Of a DNA stretch of 64,000 nucleotides, positions 11,480-22,179 are shown one piece after another. The notes below the pieces were generated by a model. It was not told the DNA's origin, did no database searches, and worked only from the letters and a program-made list of their open reading frames with translations. Position 1 is the first letter of the stretch; each line of letters opens with the position of its first letter. The position numbers were made by a program, and so were the translations under genes. This DNA is from Nageia nagi (taxonomy: Eukaryota; Pinophyta), in contig JBITNC010000002.1 in the NCBI GenBank assembly GCA_050084985.1, positions 10,354,001-10,418,000 on the forward strand, given 5' to 3'.

Positions 11480-12764
11480 GCCAACCAAAGGTTTTAAAAA
11501 GAGTGTTGACACCATGATAACTTCCCACTCTTCATCTATAGCTGAAATAAAGCAAGTTGATACTAACCTAATAGCCATGCAAGAAGAGTATATAGAGAAT
11601 GCTCCAAGAGTAAACTAGACTGAGATGGGAGTGATGACTCATAGTGATACATGGAGAGTCAACCCCAATCACATTCTTCTGCAACACATGACACCTAAAG
11701 TTACTGAAAAAGGGAAGTCACTAGCACATGAGAAGAGGGATGTGATGATTGACCAGGGCCTAGCCTATTATGTGCCCTATGAATCATTTACTTGCCCCTA
11801 GTTGTTATATTTTTGACTATATTATTTAAGCATTTATTGTCTTAGCTAATTGGACCTACCATGTAAAAAAATAAATTGATTTAAAAAGAGAGAAGAATGA
11901 ATTCTATGCTAATGAAGAAGAGATGATAAACTAGATTGGCGAGAGATATCAAGATCATAAAATGACACAACTATGCCCAAGCTATGAGATAGCCTTATTT
12001 GAAAGAAAAAGGAATAAAGAAGTGTTGTTAGCATTAGTAGTTATTCTGAGAAAGAAAACTCATATTGAAGCAGATGAAGCCATGGTACATATGGCTTATA
12101 ATATCATAGAGGATCATGTCTATTATGACTTATCATCTTTCATTGTTAATGAAATAAAGAGATGTCTATTTAAAATTGGAAAATTAGATTTTATACATTC
12201 TTCATATCTTTGGTGGCTCCTGGCCCATCAAAATCTTGACAAACTTATAGAGGCGAGGTTGCTAGTTTAACCAATGAATCCTAATGCTAGACCAGTGCCA
12301 ATTGACTTGATAGTTTCAATTTTGAGTAAGTTGCATGGATCGTACTATGAGTTCATGAATAGATTCAATGCAATAATAATGCAAATTTTGATTGGAAGAA
12401 TCCTTATCAGACTACACAAAAGTGTAATATGGGAGCTATAAGGAGGAAATAAAGTTGATGATTGGTACTTCCTAGAAGATTGCACCATGATAATGAGGTA
12501 TGGGTATTTTGAAAATCCCTTTTTCTTACTCAAGTGTGTAACACCTCAGTTGTATTCAATAAAAATGGAAAGGCAAATTTGTTCCATAAAGACCAAGTTT
12601 GGATCCGAGGGTAGTTTTAAATCTATTGTAGATATATTGGCTTCTACTAAAAATTTCACTCTTTTAGAAGTAGGTTATAAAGACAACATAGCAAAGTTCC
12701 TTATACCAAATTTTAAATTAGATATGGTGGAAGTTCCATGGATGTATGACCCTTCAGGAGACAT
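11480..12764 (+). pseudogene. Extra 3' gene of the Tat-like element, first part
   Basis: Downstream of integrase there are about 1.3 kb of broken but clearly protein-like frames. Examples are 11962-12270 (MTQLCPSYEIALFERKRNKE onward) and 12487-12764 (YFENPFFLLKCVTPQLYSIK onward, ending near MVEVPWMYDPSGD). No family was recognised. The Copia element inserted in this reading region (target GACAT), and the sequence resumes at 22180. Plant Tat and Athila elements can carry an additional gene outside gag-pol, but I cannot assign this one to a known type. Confidence 0.5.
12760..12764. repeat. Target-site duplication of Copia 1, left copy (GACAT)
   Basis: GACAT directly precedes the TG of the left LTR and is matched exactly by 22175-22179 after the right LTR. 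Confidence 0.95.
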
Positions 12765-14749
12765 TGTTGAGCATGGGTGATTGTCATTGTTGTCAACACG
12801 TGGTTTTGGCTATGTCTTCACGTCCATTTGGTTTTGGCTATGTCTTCGTGCAGTAGTATGAGTTCATTTTAAGATCCCCGAGATGACGTTCTGGAATGAA
12901 ATGATAAAGCTCAGTTGTGGAAAAATCCAGGTTCCGGAGAAGGTGAGAGTTGTTGAAAAGTTCGGGTTCCGGAGAAGGCGAGAGTTGTGGAAAAGCCCAG
13001 GTTCTGAAGAAGGTGAGGTCAGCAAAGAGAAATTGAGGAGCTGAAACCAGTTAATTAAGTATTCCAAAAGTAGAGCATTCTGGAAATATGAAGATGACAT
13101 CAACGATTTCGGGTCTTAACCCAAAACTGGATCCCAGAGCCAACGAGTAAAACATTCCAGAAATATGAAGATGACATCATGGGGAGAACAACGTTCACAT
13201 TTTTGAATGAGCTCGGATCCCGAAAGTGATGAGGTCAGCAAGGGGTGACTAAAAGAGCTGGAGCCAACGAGTAAAACATTCCAAAAGCAAGAGATGATGT
13301 CACGGGGAGAATGATGTTCACATTCTTTAATAGAACCGGGTTTCGAAGATGATGAGGTCAGCAAAGAGTGATCAAATAGCCAGAGCTGGTGAGTAAAGCA
13401 TTCCAAAATGCAGAGATGAGATCAGCAAAGAGAGATTGAAAATCTGAAGTCCATAAAGTAAATGTTACAGATTAAAAGGATGATGTCACAGAGGATAAGA
13501 TAGTCGCATTTTGGTAAAGACCGGAGTTCGAAGATGATGACATCACGGTGTAGGTGTTGAAAAGTCCAGAAAGCCACGTAGATACATTAGAACTCTCTTC
13601 CGAAGTTCAAAGATGATGACATCATGCGGGAAGCATTTTACTCTACTTCTGGAGTCTGGAGATGATGACATCATGATGTATACAATAAACATCCAGTAAG
13701 CGAGACAAAGAGTCTGGGATTATCAGAAATACCATTATGAAGAAGAAAAGAGTCCAAGATTATCAGAAATACCATTATGAAGAAGAAAAGAGTCCAAGAT
13801 TATCAGAAATACCATTATGAAGAAGAAAAGAGTCTGAAATTATCAGAAATACCATTATGAAGAAGAAAAGAGTCCAAAACTATCAAAAATAATCAGATAC
13901 TGTCAAATCTCCAAAATCAGTGGAGAAAAAGGTATACATGTCTAAACAACTCTGTTTGAGTAAGAGGAGTGTTCATCAGTTACAGCAGTTGTAGTCTCAG
14001 ATAGTGAACTCTCTTAGTGCAGGAGCAGTTACAAATAAAGATTCCTTTTCAGTTTGTTTTTGGTAACGTGTCATGACAGGAACAGTTTCGTGAGGGGCTT
14101 TCTTGATGTGTCACGGTTGTAGGAAAGTACATGAAGTGTGGATTATAGATGAAGTAAAAATGGGCGAGTAGAGAAGGGTGATTTAGGTGGTAAGAGCGTG
14201 AAAGAGGAGAGGACTGTGGAGAGAAGAGTGGTCGTGGAGGTAATAGGGCGGAAGAGGGGAGTATCAGGAGAACATGAAGTGAGCAAATGAATATGCAGAT
14301 AGGAGTGTGATTGTTTAAGTGTGTTACTTTGGAGCTATGTGCAGAGATAAAATAGTGAACTTTAGAGCTAGACCATTGAGGGTCTTCTAGAACTATATTA
14401 TTTCCTCCTTTTTGAATGTTGTCTCAAGTGGGTGCTTGAGAGCTAGAGTTGGTGCTCCAAGTAGTAGGTGTTGCTATTTGCAAAGTGGTAGTTGGTGTTA
14501 CCCTTCACAGTTGGTGCTGTGAATCTGTAAGCTTTCTTTAATGGCTGGATTTGGATTGGTGTCCAAGCAATCATTTTTGGGGATGTAGCCAATCTGGTGA
14601 ACCTTGTTACATCTGGTGTTGTGTGATGTACTGGTGTGCTTGGTCAATTTTATCTAGCTTTTAATCTATCTTTATTTAAGAAGGTTAAATTGATTATTTT
14701 TATATACACTGATTCACCCCCCCCTCTCAGTGTCACTTGAAGTCCAACA
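12765..14749 (+). repeat. Left LTR of Copia 1
   Basis: Length 1985 bp. It contains three 35 bp units (about 12915-13015), at least seven TGACATCA/TGATGTCA sites (13095, 13172, 13295, 13481, 13538, 13618, 13667) and four 40 bp units ending in GAAGAAGAAAAGAGTC (about 13715-13870). It is 79 bp shorter than the right LTR because it has one 40 bp unit fewer and lacks a short segment near 13130. Confidence 0.95.
13715..13870 (+). repeat. 40 bp tandem array in left Copia 1 LTR (4 units)
   Basis: Units of exactly 40 bp contain TTATCAGAAATACCATTATG and AAGAAGAAAAGAGTC. Four are present here against five at 21100-21300 in the right LTR, showing unit gain or loss after insertion or during replication. 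Confidence 0.9.
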
Positions 14750-14751
14750 AT

Positions 14752-14763
14752 TGGTATCAGAGC
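14752..14763 (+). other. Primer-binding site of Copia 1 (initiator Met tRNA)
   Basis: TGGTATCAGAGC lies two bases after the LTR end. It is complementary to the 3' end of plant initiator methionine tRNA, which primes minus-strand synthesis in Copia elements. Confidence 0.95.
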
Positions 14764-14813
14764 AAGGTTCCTACTTAGGCTATAACAACTAAGGAGATCC
14801 TGGTAGTGGCACT

Positions 14814-16609
14814 ATGGCAAGCGGAGAAGGTTTCTCATCTAACAAGGCACCTCTCTTTGATGGAAACAATTATGCTTTCTAGAAAATTTGAATGAAGACT
14901 TATCTCAGTGCATTGGGTTTTGGTACTTGGGATGCTGTTAAAAGGGGTTACACTCCTCCCCCTACAGGTCCATCAGATGAAGCAGAAAGAAAGGCATTTG
15001 AATGTGATGCAAAAGCAAGAAATGCTCTAATGTGTGGTCTAGTGGACAGTGAACTGGTGAAAGTTATGGCATGCAAATCTACAAAAGAAATATGGAATAA
15101 GTTGAAGAGCATTCACGAAGGAGATGATAAAGTCAAGGAAGCAAAACTCCAAACTTATAGAGCTCAATTCGAAGTTCTAAAGATGAATGAAGATGAAACC
15201 ATCGAAGCATACATGTTGAGAGTAAATGAAATTACTAATGCAATCAGAGGTCTTGGGGAAGAAATTGAAGATCATGTCATCGTGAAAAAGGTACTGCGAT
15301 CTCTCACATCTCGCTTTGATTCAAAGGTGTCTGCTATTGAAGAAGCAAAAAATTTGAAAACTTTCAGCATGGATGAAATGCATGGATCGCTGACTGCTTA
15401 TGAAATGAGGATCGGAAAAGCAAAGCATTCAGAAAAGGAAGCAGCGTTTAAAGCCAACAATAGTACCAAAGCCAAAATAGATTCTGATGATGAGGAACAA
15501 TCTAATGGAGCAGAAGCAAATTTTGTTAGAAAGCTAAAAAGGGGAAAAGGTAAATATGAAGGCAAGCTACCGTTTAAATGTTTTAACTGTGGTGGTATTG
15601 GTCATTTCATTTCAAAATGTCCATATAGAAAAACTGATAAAGATGATCAAGAATCATATTTTGAGAAAAACCACAAAATGAAATCTCATGCTCGAAATAG
15701 AAGGTCAAATAGACATAGCTTCATATCCAGAAATAAAGGCTCCACTGATGATGATTCTAGTAATGAATCAGAAAAAGAATACAATGGAGCATTGTTTATG
15801 GCATTTGAAGAGAAACCGAATGAAGATAATCAAAATGCCCAAGAACATAAAAAGGAAGAGACAATGAAGAAAATGACTGTGAGATTGAGATTGATCTTGA
15901 AGAAGAACTAATAACAGCATTGAATGAACTGAATAAAGAAGTAAAGAAAAATAAGAAACTCTCAAAAAGGTTTGATGATGCAAGTAATATTATAGAAACC
16001 TTAAAAATAGAAGTGGAAGAATCTAAGAGGATAAATGAGAGTTTGGAGGAACAGCTTCTTGTGAAAGTTAAAAATTACAGTAAGCTTGAAGAAGAAATAA
16101 CTGGGCTACGTATGCAACTAGAGGAAGTCACCAAGAGAATCAGCTCTTTTGAATATCTAGAAGGAAGGTCGACTAAACTCAATGAAATCATTAACAGTCA
16201 AAGAATGTTTTCTAATAAATCTGGTCTGGGATATGAACAAGGACAATTTTCCAATGACATAAAAAGGGAAAACATAGAAGAAACCAAGAAGAAGGAAGAT
16301 AGCTCAGGACTGGAGGATGATGGCTTCACTCAAGTGCATTCCAGAAGAAGACCCTATGCAGGACCAAGAAGCACTCAGCAATATAATAGATACATCCATC
16401 CCTTCAATGGATACTGTTTCAAATGCAATGCGTATGGACACAAAAGTTTTGAATGTAAGTATAATATCACTCCAAGAACCTTTGTTACTAGGAATGCATT
16501 CAGCCCACTAATGGAGTATCCTGTTGAGTGTTACAACTGTCATGAATATGGACACATTTCCCGATTCTGCAGAAATAATCATGGCATGAGGTTCTTTCCA
16601 CCAAGATAG
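14814..16609 (+). pseudogene. Copia 1 gag (UBN2-type, three zinc knuckles), disrupted
   Basis: The ATG at 14814 opens a frame reading MASGEGFSSNKAPLFDGNNY that is cut by TAG and TGA at 14880 and 14889, both where Trp (TGG) is usual in Copia Gag. A long open stretch follows (14892-15911) with an UBN2-type Gag domain and a CCHC zinc knuckle (CFNCGGIGHFISKC, near 15579). A frameshift near 15905 moves to the frame of 15920-16609. That frame has a Lys/Glu-rich coiled-coil (about residues 1-80) and two more knuckles, CFKCNAYGHKSFEC and CYNCHEYGHISRFC. Gag packages element RNA, and three knuckles is more than the usual single one. The start was chosen because it follows the PBS leader and keeps the conserved F-D-G-N-N-Y motif. 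Confidence 0.85.
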
Positions 16610-16769
16610 TTTCCTTCCATAAGACAGAATAAACAGTTTCAGAGCAATCATCCACAGGAAGTAGAAAAGAATAATAAAAAAAAAAAGCTGAAATAAAAGT
16701 AAAACAAGTCTGGAAAGAAAAGGAGAAACTCAGAGAGGATAAAGAGTCCTTAATCGTTTAAACAGCATT

Positions 16770-19700
16770 AAAAGCTTAAGATAAACCATCACCATGGATA
16801 TTAGACAGCGGATGCTCAAGTCACATGACAGGTGATAAGAAGAAATTTCAAAAACTACAGGAATATGAAGGTGGGTCAGTAAGATTTGGAAACAATGATG
16901 GCACACAGATTATCGGTAAAGGGATAGTCAAAATAAATGACGGAAACATCAGATCCGAAGAGGTATTATTTGTTGTGGGACTGAAGCATAATTTGTTGAG
17001 CGTCAGTCAAATATGTGATAAAGGACATGATGTAATTTTCAAAAAGCATGGCTGTGAGATTCGAAGGGCAAATAGTGGTAGACTTGTAGCAGTTGGTACA
17101 AGAACCTGTGGCAATTTATACACCTTATCAGATATTTCAGAGGGATCATGTCTTCTAGGCAAGGAGAGTGATGATTGGCTATGGCATAAGAGATTAGGAC
17201 ATATCTGTTTTAAAAACTTGATGAATATTTGCTCAAAAAGAGCAGTAAGAGATATGCCCGATATCAGCACACCAGCAAATGATATTTGTGATTCATGCCA
17301 AAAGGGAAAGCAAACTCAGGCAAAGTTCAAAGTGAAAGAATATCACACAAGCAGACCATTGGAAATCGTACACACCGACCTATGCGAACCAATGAGAACA
17401 CAAAGCTTCAATGGAGATAAGTATTTTATTCTGTTCATGGATGATTATTCAAGAATGACTTGGGTGCAATTTTTAAAACATAAATCTGAAGCTTTTGAAA
17501 TGTTCAAAGCATTTAAAAAGCAAGTAGAAAATCAGATAGAGAGGAGAATTAAATGTCTTCGCTCAGACAGAGGAGGTGAGTTCACTTCTGATGAGTTTAC
17601 TAAGTTTTGCATACAACACGAAATTAAAAGACAATTCTCTGCAGCTAGAACTCCACAACAAAATGGAGTAGTTGAAAGAAAAAATAGAGCAGTACAAGAA
17701 ATGGCTCGAACCATGCTGATAGAAAGCAAGGTTGCTGATAGGTTCTGAAAAGAAGCAGTGCATACTGCAGTGCATATTCAAAATAGATGTATGATGCGAC
17801 CACATGAGGATAGAACACCATATGAATTATGGTTTGGAAGAAGAGCTATAGTGAGGCACTTCAGGATCTTTGGTAGTAAATGCTATATCAAGAGAATAGA
17901 AGAAAATTTAGGAAAGTTTGAGGATAGATCTGATGAAGGTATCTTTCTTGGTTACTCTTCGAAGAGCAAAGCATACAGGTGTTACAATAAAAGGACAAAC
18001 AATCATTGATAGTGCTGATGTTCGCGTTGATGAACAAAGAGATCTTCCCAAGAGAAATGATGATGATGATCTTCCTGCCTATCAAGATTCAATTGAAGAA
18101 GACAAAAAGAATAAAAACAAATCTAAGCCTCCTGTACAGCAATCACAAGTAAAGAAACCAAAAGATTCAAATTCACCAAGTAACCCAAATAGTGCTTTAG
18201 AAAATAAGTTGGAAGAAGATGAAAATTCAAAAACTCCACCAAATAGATGGCACAAGGATAATCCACAAGAGCAAATCATCGGTGAGTTTCATACAGGCAT
18301 CCAAACTCGCAGAGGGGTTTCAAGCACCTATTCTCTCCTATCCAATATAGAGCCTAAAAATGTCTCAGAAGCTAGCCAAGATGAAAGCTGGATGAAAGCA
18401 ATGAAGGAAGAACTCACTCAAATTGAAAAGAATGAAACATGGGAACTTGTTCCTAGACCAGCCAACAAAAATGTGATTGGCAAAAAGTGGATTTTTCGTA
18501 ATAAGTTGAATGAAGATGGGATAGTGGTTCGAAATAAAGCTAGACTTGTTTGCAAGGGATATGCTCAAGTTGAAGGAATTGATTTTGAAGAAACTTTTGC
18601 ACCTGTGGCCAGATTAGAAGCTATTCGCATGTTTTTAGCTTTTGCAGTGTATAAAGACTTTAAAGTTTATCAAATGGATGTAAAATCAACCTTTCTAAAT
18701 GGCAAAATTGAGGAAGAAGTCTATATTGAACAGCCAGATGGTTTCCAATTGGGAGAGAATCCTAATCTGGTATGCAAACTAAAGAAGGCTCTGTATGGTT
18801 TAAAATAGGCACCTCGAGCATGGTACTCCAGACTTGATACATATCTTCAGCAGTAAGGCTTTAGAAAAGGAATGGTGGATAGCAATTTATACATTAAATC
18901 AGAAAAGGAAAATCAGCTAATTGTTGTTGTCTATGTAGATGATATAATCTTTGGAGGAAGCAAGAATGAGCTATGTAAAAATCTTGCTGACAACATGCAA
19001 ACAGAATTCGAGATGTCTATGATAGGTGAGCTTGCATTTTTTCTTGGCCTACAAATCAATCAGTTGAAGAATGGCATGTTCATTTCTCAAACCAAGTATG
19101 TTAAGGAGATGCTGAAGAAGTTTACCATGGAAGACTGTAAACCTGTGAGCACCCCTATGACGACAGGCTGCAAATTAAGCAAGGATGATAAAGCACCAAC
19201 AGTAGATCAAACACAATACAAGTCAATGATTGGAAGTTTATTATATTTGATAGCTACTAGACCGGATATTCTTCAAGCAGTATGTATGGTTGCTCAATTT
19301 CAAGCAAATCCCAAAGAAACACATGTTACTGCAGTAAAGAGAATATTCAAATATCTCAAAGGCACAGTAGAATATGGTTTATGGTATCCTAGAGGAAAGG
19401 ACTTTACACCTATTGCCTTTTTAGATGCAGACTGGGCAGGATGCGTGGATGATAGGAAGAGCACCAGTGGAGGAGCATTTTATTTGGGTAATAATCTTGT
19501 TGGCTAGCATAGTAAAAAGCAAGACTCAGTATCCCTATCTATAGCAGAAGTAGAGTATATAGCAGCAACTTCTTGCTGCACATAGATTCTATGGATGAAG
19601 CAGATGCTAAAAGATTTTGGTATACAGATTAACGAGCCCATAACAGTTCTGTGTGATAACACAAGTGTAATCAATATCTCAAAAAATCCTATTATGCACT

Positions 19701-19849
19701 CACAAATAAAGCATATAGCAATCAGATATCACTTTCTAAAAGAAAGAGTGGCACAAGGAGAAGTACAGTTGGATTTTGTTCCAACCACAGAGCAAGTAGC
19801 AGACATCTTTACAAAGCCTTTGCCCAAAGACGTCTTCGAATATCTTTGA
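16770..19849 (+). pseudogene. Copia 1 pol: protease, integrase, reverse transcriptase, RNase H
   Basis: Protease shows PWILDSGCSSHMTG near 16792, with the catalytic D-S-G intact. Integrase has the H-H-C-C finger (WHKRLGH ... CDSCQKGK) and core residues in HTDLCEPM, RSDRGGEF and NGVVERKNR. Reverse transcriptase has [32 protein letters not shown] and VVYVDDIIFGG. RNase H has DADWAGCVDDRKSTSGG and ends IFTKPLPKD at about 19835. Stops at about 17746, 18807, 18855, 19505 and 19583 fall where Trp or Gln is conserved, so each fits a G-to-A or C-to-T change. A frameshift lies near 17930. Domain order PR-INT-RT-RH is diagnostic of Copia. Confidence 0.95.
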
Positions 19850-20110
19850 AACAAGCTAGGAGTTGTTGTCCTTCCCACGCATTAGCTAGTTCTGGACGTC
19901 ACATTCTCAGGGGGAGTGTTTATTTTTTCCTTTCTATGTTGCTTCTGTGTATCTTGTTTTTGTATGCATACTACTGATTTCCTGAGAATGTCATGCATGG
20001 ACTCAGGGGGAGTCTGTAAATGCCCTTTTTTATTGTTGATAAAGGGGAGAGAAAAGTCCCGATGTTGGTGTCTGATCAAGTGGTGTTGCCAACAATTCCA
20101 AAGGGGAGAT
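19850..20110 (+). other. Copia 1 3' leader with repeated polypurine-tract motifs
   Basis: Non-coding segment between pol and the right LTR. CAGGGGGAG occurs near 19908 and 20004, AAAGGGGAGAG near 20041, and AAAGGGGAGAT (20100-20110) directly abuts the LTR. The last is the functional PPT position for plus-strand priming; the others may be spare or decayed copies. Confidence 0.8.
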
Positions 20111-22174
20111 TGTTGAGCATGGGTGATTGTCATTGTTGTCAACATGTGGTTTTGGCTGTGTCTTCGCATCCATTTGGTTTTGGCTGTGTCTTCACGCAGT
20201 AGTATGAGTTCATTTTAAGATCCCCGGGATGACGTTCCAGAATGAAATGATAAAGCTCAGTTGTGGAAAAATCTGGGTTCCAGAGAAGGTGAGAGTTGTT
20301 GAAAAGTCTGGGTTCTGGAGAAGGTGAGAGTTGTGGAAAAGCCTGGGTTCCATAGAAGGTGAGGTCAGCAAAGAGAAATTGAGGAGTTGGAACCAGTTAA
20401 TTAAGTATTCTGGAAGTAGAGCATTCCAGAAATATGAAGATGATGTCAGCAATTTTGGGTCTTAACCCAAAACTAGATCCCGGAAGTGATGAGGTCAGTA
20501 AGGGGGGACTAAAAGAGCCAGAGCCAGCAAGTAAAACATTCTAGAAATATGAACATGACGTCATGGGGAGAACAACATTCACATTTTTGAATGAGCTCAG
20601 ATCCCGGAAGTGATGAGGTCAGCAAGGGGTGACTAAAAGAGCTGGAGCCAGCGAGTAAAACATTTCAGAAGTAAGAGATGACATCACGGGGAGAACGATG
20701 TTCACATTCTTTAATAGAACTGGGTTTCAGAGATGATGAGGTCAGCAAAGAGTGATCAAATAGCCAGAGCTGATGAGTAAAGCATTTCGAAATGTAGAGA
20801 TGAGATTAGCAAAGAGAGATTGAAAATTCAGAGTCCATAAAGTAAATGTTCTGGATTAAAAGGATGACATCACAGAGGATAAGATAGTCACATTTTGGTA
20901 AAGATCAGAGTCTGGAGATGATGACATCATAGTGTAGGTGTTGAAAAGTCCAGAAAGCCACGTAGATACATTGGAACTCTCTTTCAGAGTCCAAAGATGA
21001 TGACATCATGCGGGAAGTGTTTTACTCTACTTCCAGAGTTCGAAGATGATGACATCACGATGTATACAATAAACATCCGGTAAGCAAGACAAAGAGTCCA
21101 GGATTATCAAAAATACCATTATGAAGAAGAAAAGAGTCCAGGATTATCAAAAATACCATTATGAAGAAGAAAAGAGTTCGGGATTATCAGAAATACCATT
21201 ATGAAGAAGAAAAGAGTCCAGGATTATCAGAAATACCATTATGAAGAAGAAAAGAGTCCGAAATTATCAGAAATACCATTATGAAGAAGAAAAGAGTCCA
21301 GAACTATCAGAAATAATCAGATACTGTCAAATCTTCGAAATCAGTGGAGAAAAAGGTATATGTGTCTAAACAACTCTATTTGAGCAAGAGGAGCGTTCAT
21401 CAGTTATAGCAGTTGCAGTCTCAAATAGTGAACTCTCTTAGTGCAGGAGCAGTTACAAATAAAGATTCCATTTTAGTTTGTTTTTGGTAACTTGTCATGA
21501 CAGGAACAGTTTCGTGAGGGGCTTTCTTGATGTGTAATGGTTGCAGGAAAGTATGTGAAGTGTGGATTGTAGATGAAGTAAAAATGGGCGAGTAGAGAAG
21601 GGTGATTTAGGTGGTAAGAGCGTGAAAGAGGAGAGGAGTGTGGAGAGAAGAGTGGTTGTGGAGGTAATAGGGCAGAAGAGGGGAGTATCAGGAGAACGTG
21701 AAGTGAGCAAATGAATATGTAGATAGGAGTGTGATTGTTTAAGTGTGTTACTTTGGAGCTGTGTGCTGAGATAAAATAGTGAACTTTAGAGCTAGACCAT
21801 TGAGGGTCTTCTAGAACTGTATTCTTTCCTCCTTTTTGAATGTTGTCTCAAGTGGGTGCTTGAGAGCTGGAGTTGGTGCTCCAAGTAGTAGGTGCTGCTA
21901 TTTGCAAAGTGGTAGTTAGTGCTACCCTTCACAGTTGGTGCTGTGAATCTGTAAGCTTTCTTTAATGGTTGGATTTGGATTGGTGTCCAAGCAGTCATTT
22001 TCGGGGATGTAGCCAATCTAGTGAACCTCGTTACATCTGGTGTTGTGTGATGTACTGGTGTGCTTGGTCAATTTTCTCTGGCTTTTAATCTATCTTTATT
22101 TAAGAAGGTTAAATTGATTATTTTTATATACGCTGATTCACCCCCCCCCTCTCAGTGTCACTCGAAGTCCAACA
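20111..22174 (+). repeat. Right LTR of Copia 1
   Basis: Length 2064 bp. It differs from the left LTR by about 9 percent over the first 330 bases aligned by eye, nearly all transitions. It keeps one perfect TGACGTCA (20556-20563), with related TGACATCA/TGATGTCA sites at 20441, 20679, 20865, 20922, 21001 and 21050. It carries five 40 bp units (about 21095-21300). Confidence 0.95.
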
Positions 22175-22179
22175 GACAT
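22175..22179. repeat. Target-site duplication of Copia 1, right copy (GACAT)
   Basis: Exact match to 12760-12764. The sequence after it continues the interrupted 3' gene of the Tat-like element. Confidence 0.95.

Larger units (their letters stand above)
12765..22174 (+). mobile_element. Full-length Copia retrotransposon (Copia 1) nested in the Tat element
   Basis: Two LTRs of about 2 kb (12765-14749 and 20111-22174) both run from TGTTGAGCATGGGTG to a CCAACA end and are flanked by a perfect GACAT target duplication. A primer-binding site for initiator Met tRNA lies at 14752-14763 and the polypurine tract at 20098-20110. Gag and pol follow Copia order (protease, integrase, RT, RNase H). The long LTRs, several zinc knuckles, a coiled-coil in Gag and multiple PPT-like motifs suggest the SIRE/Maximus-like side of Copia, but lineage assignment is an inference. 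Stops and at least two frameshifts mean it is inactive. Confidence 0.95.

Noticed and set aside
20210-21710. Minus-strand open frames in the Copia 1 right LTR
   Set aside because: They follow from tandem repeats in the LTR and recur in the left LTR (12864-13406) with frameshifts. No protein-like conservation.
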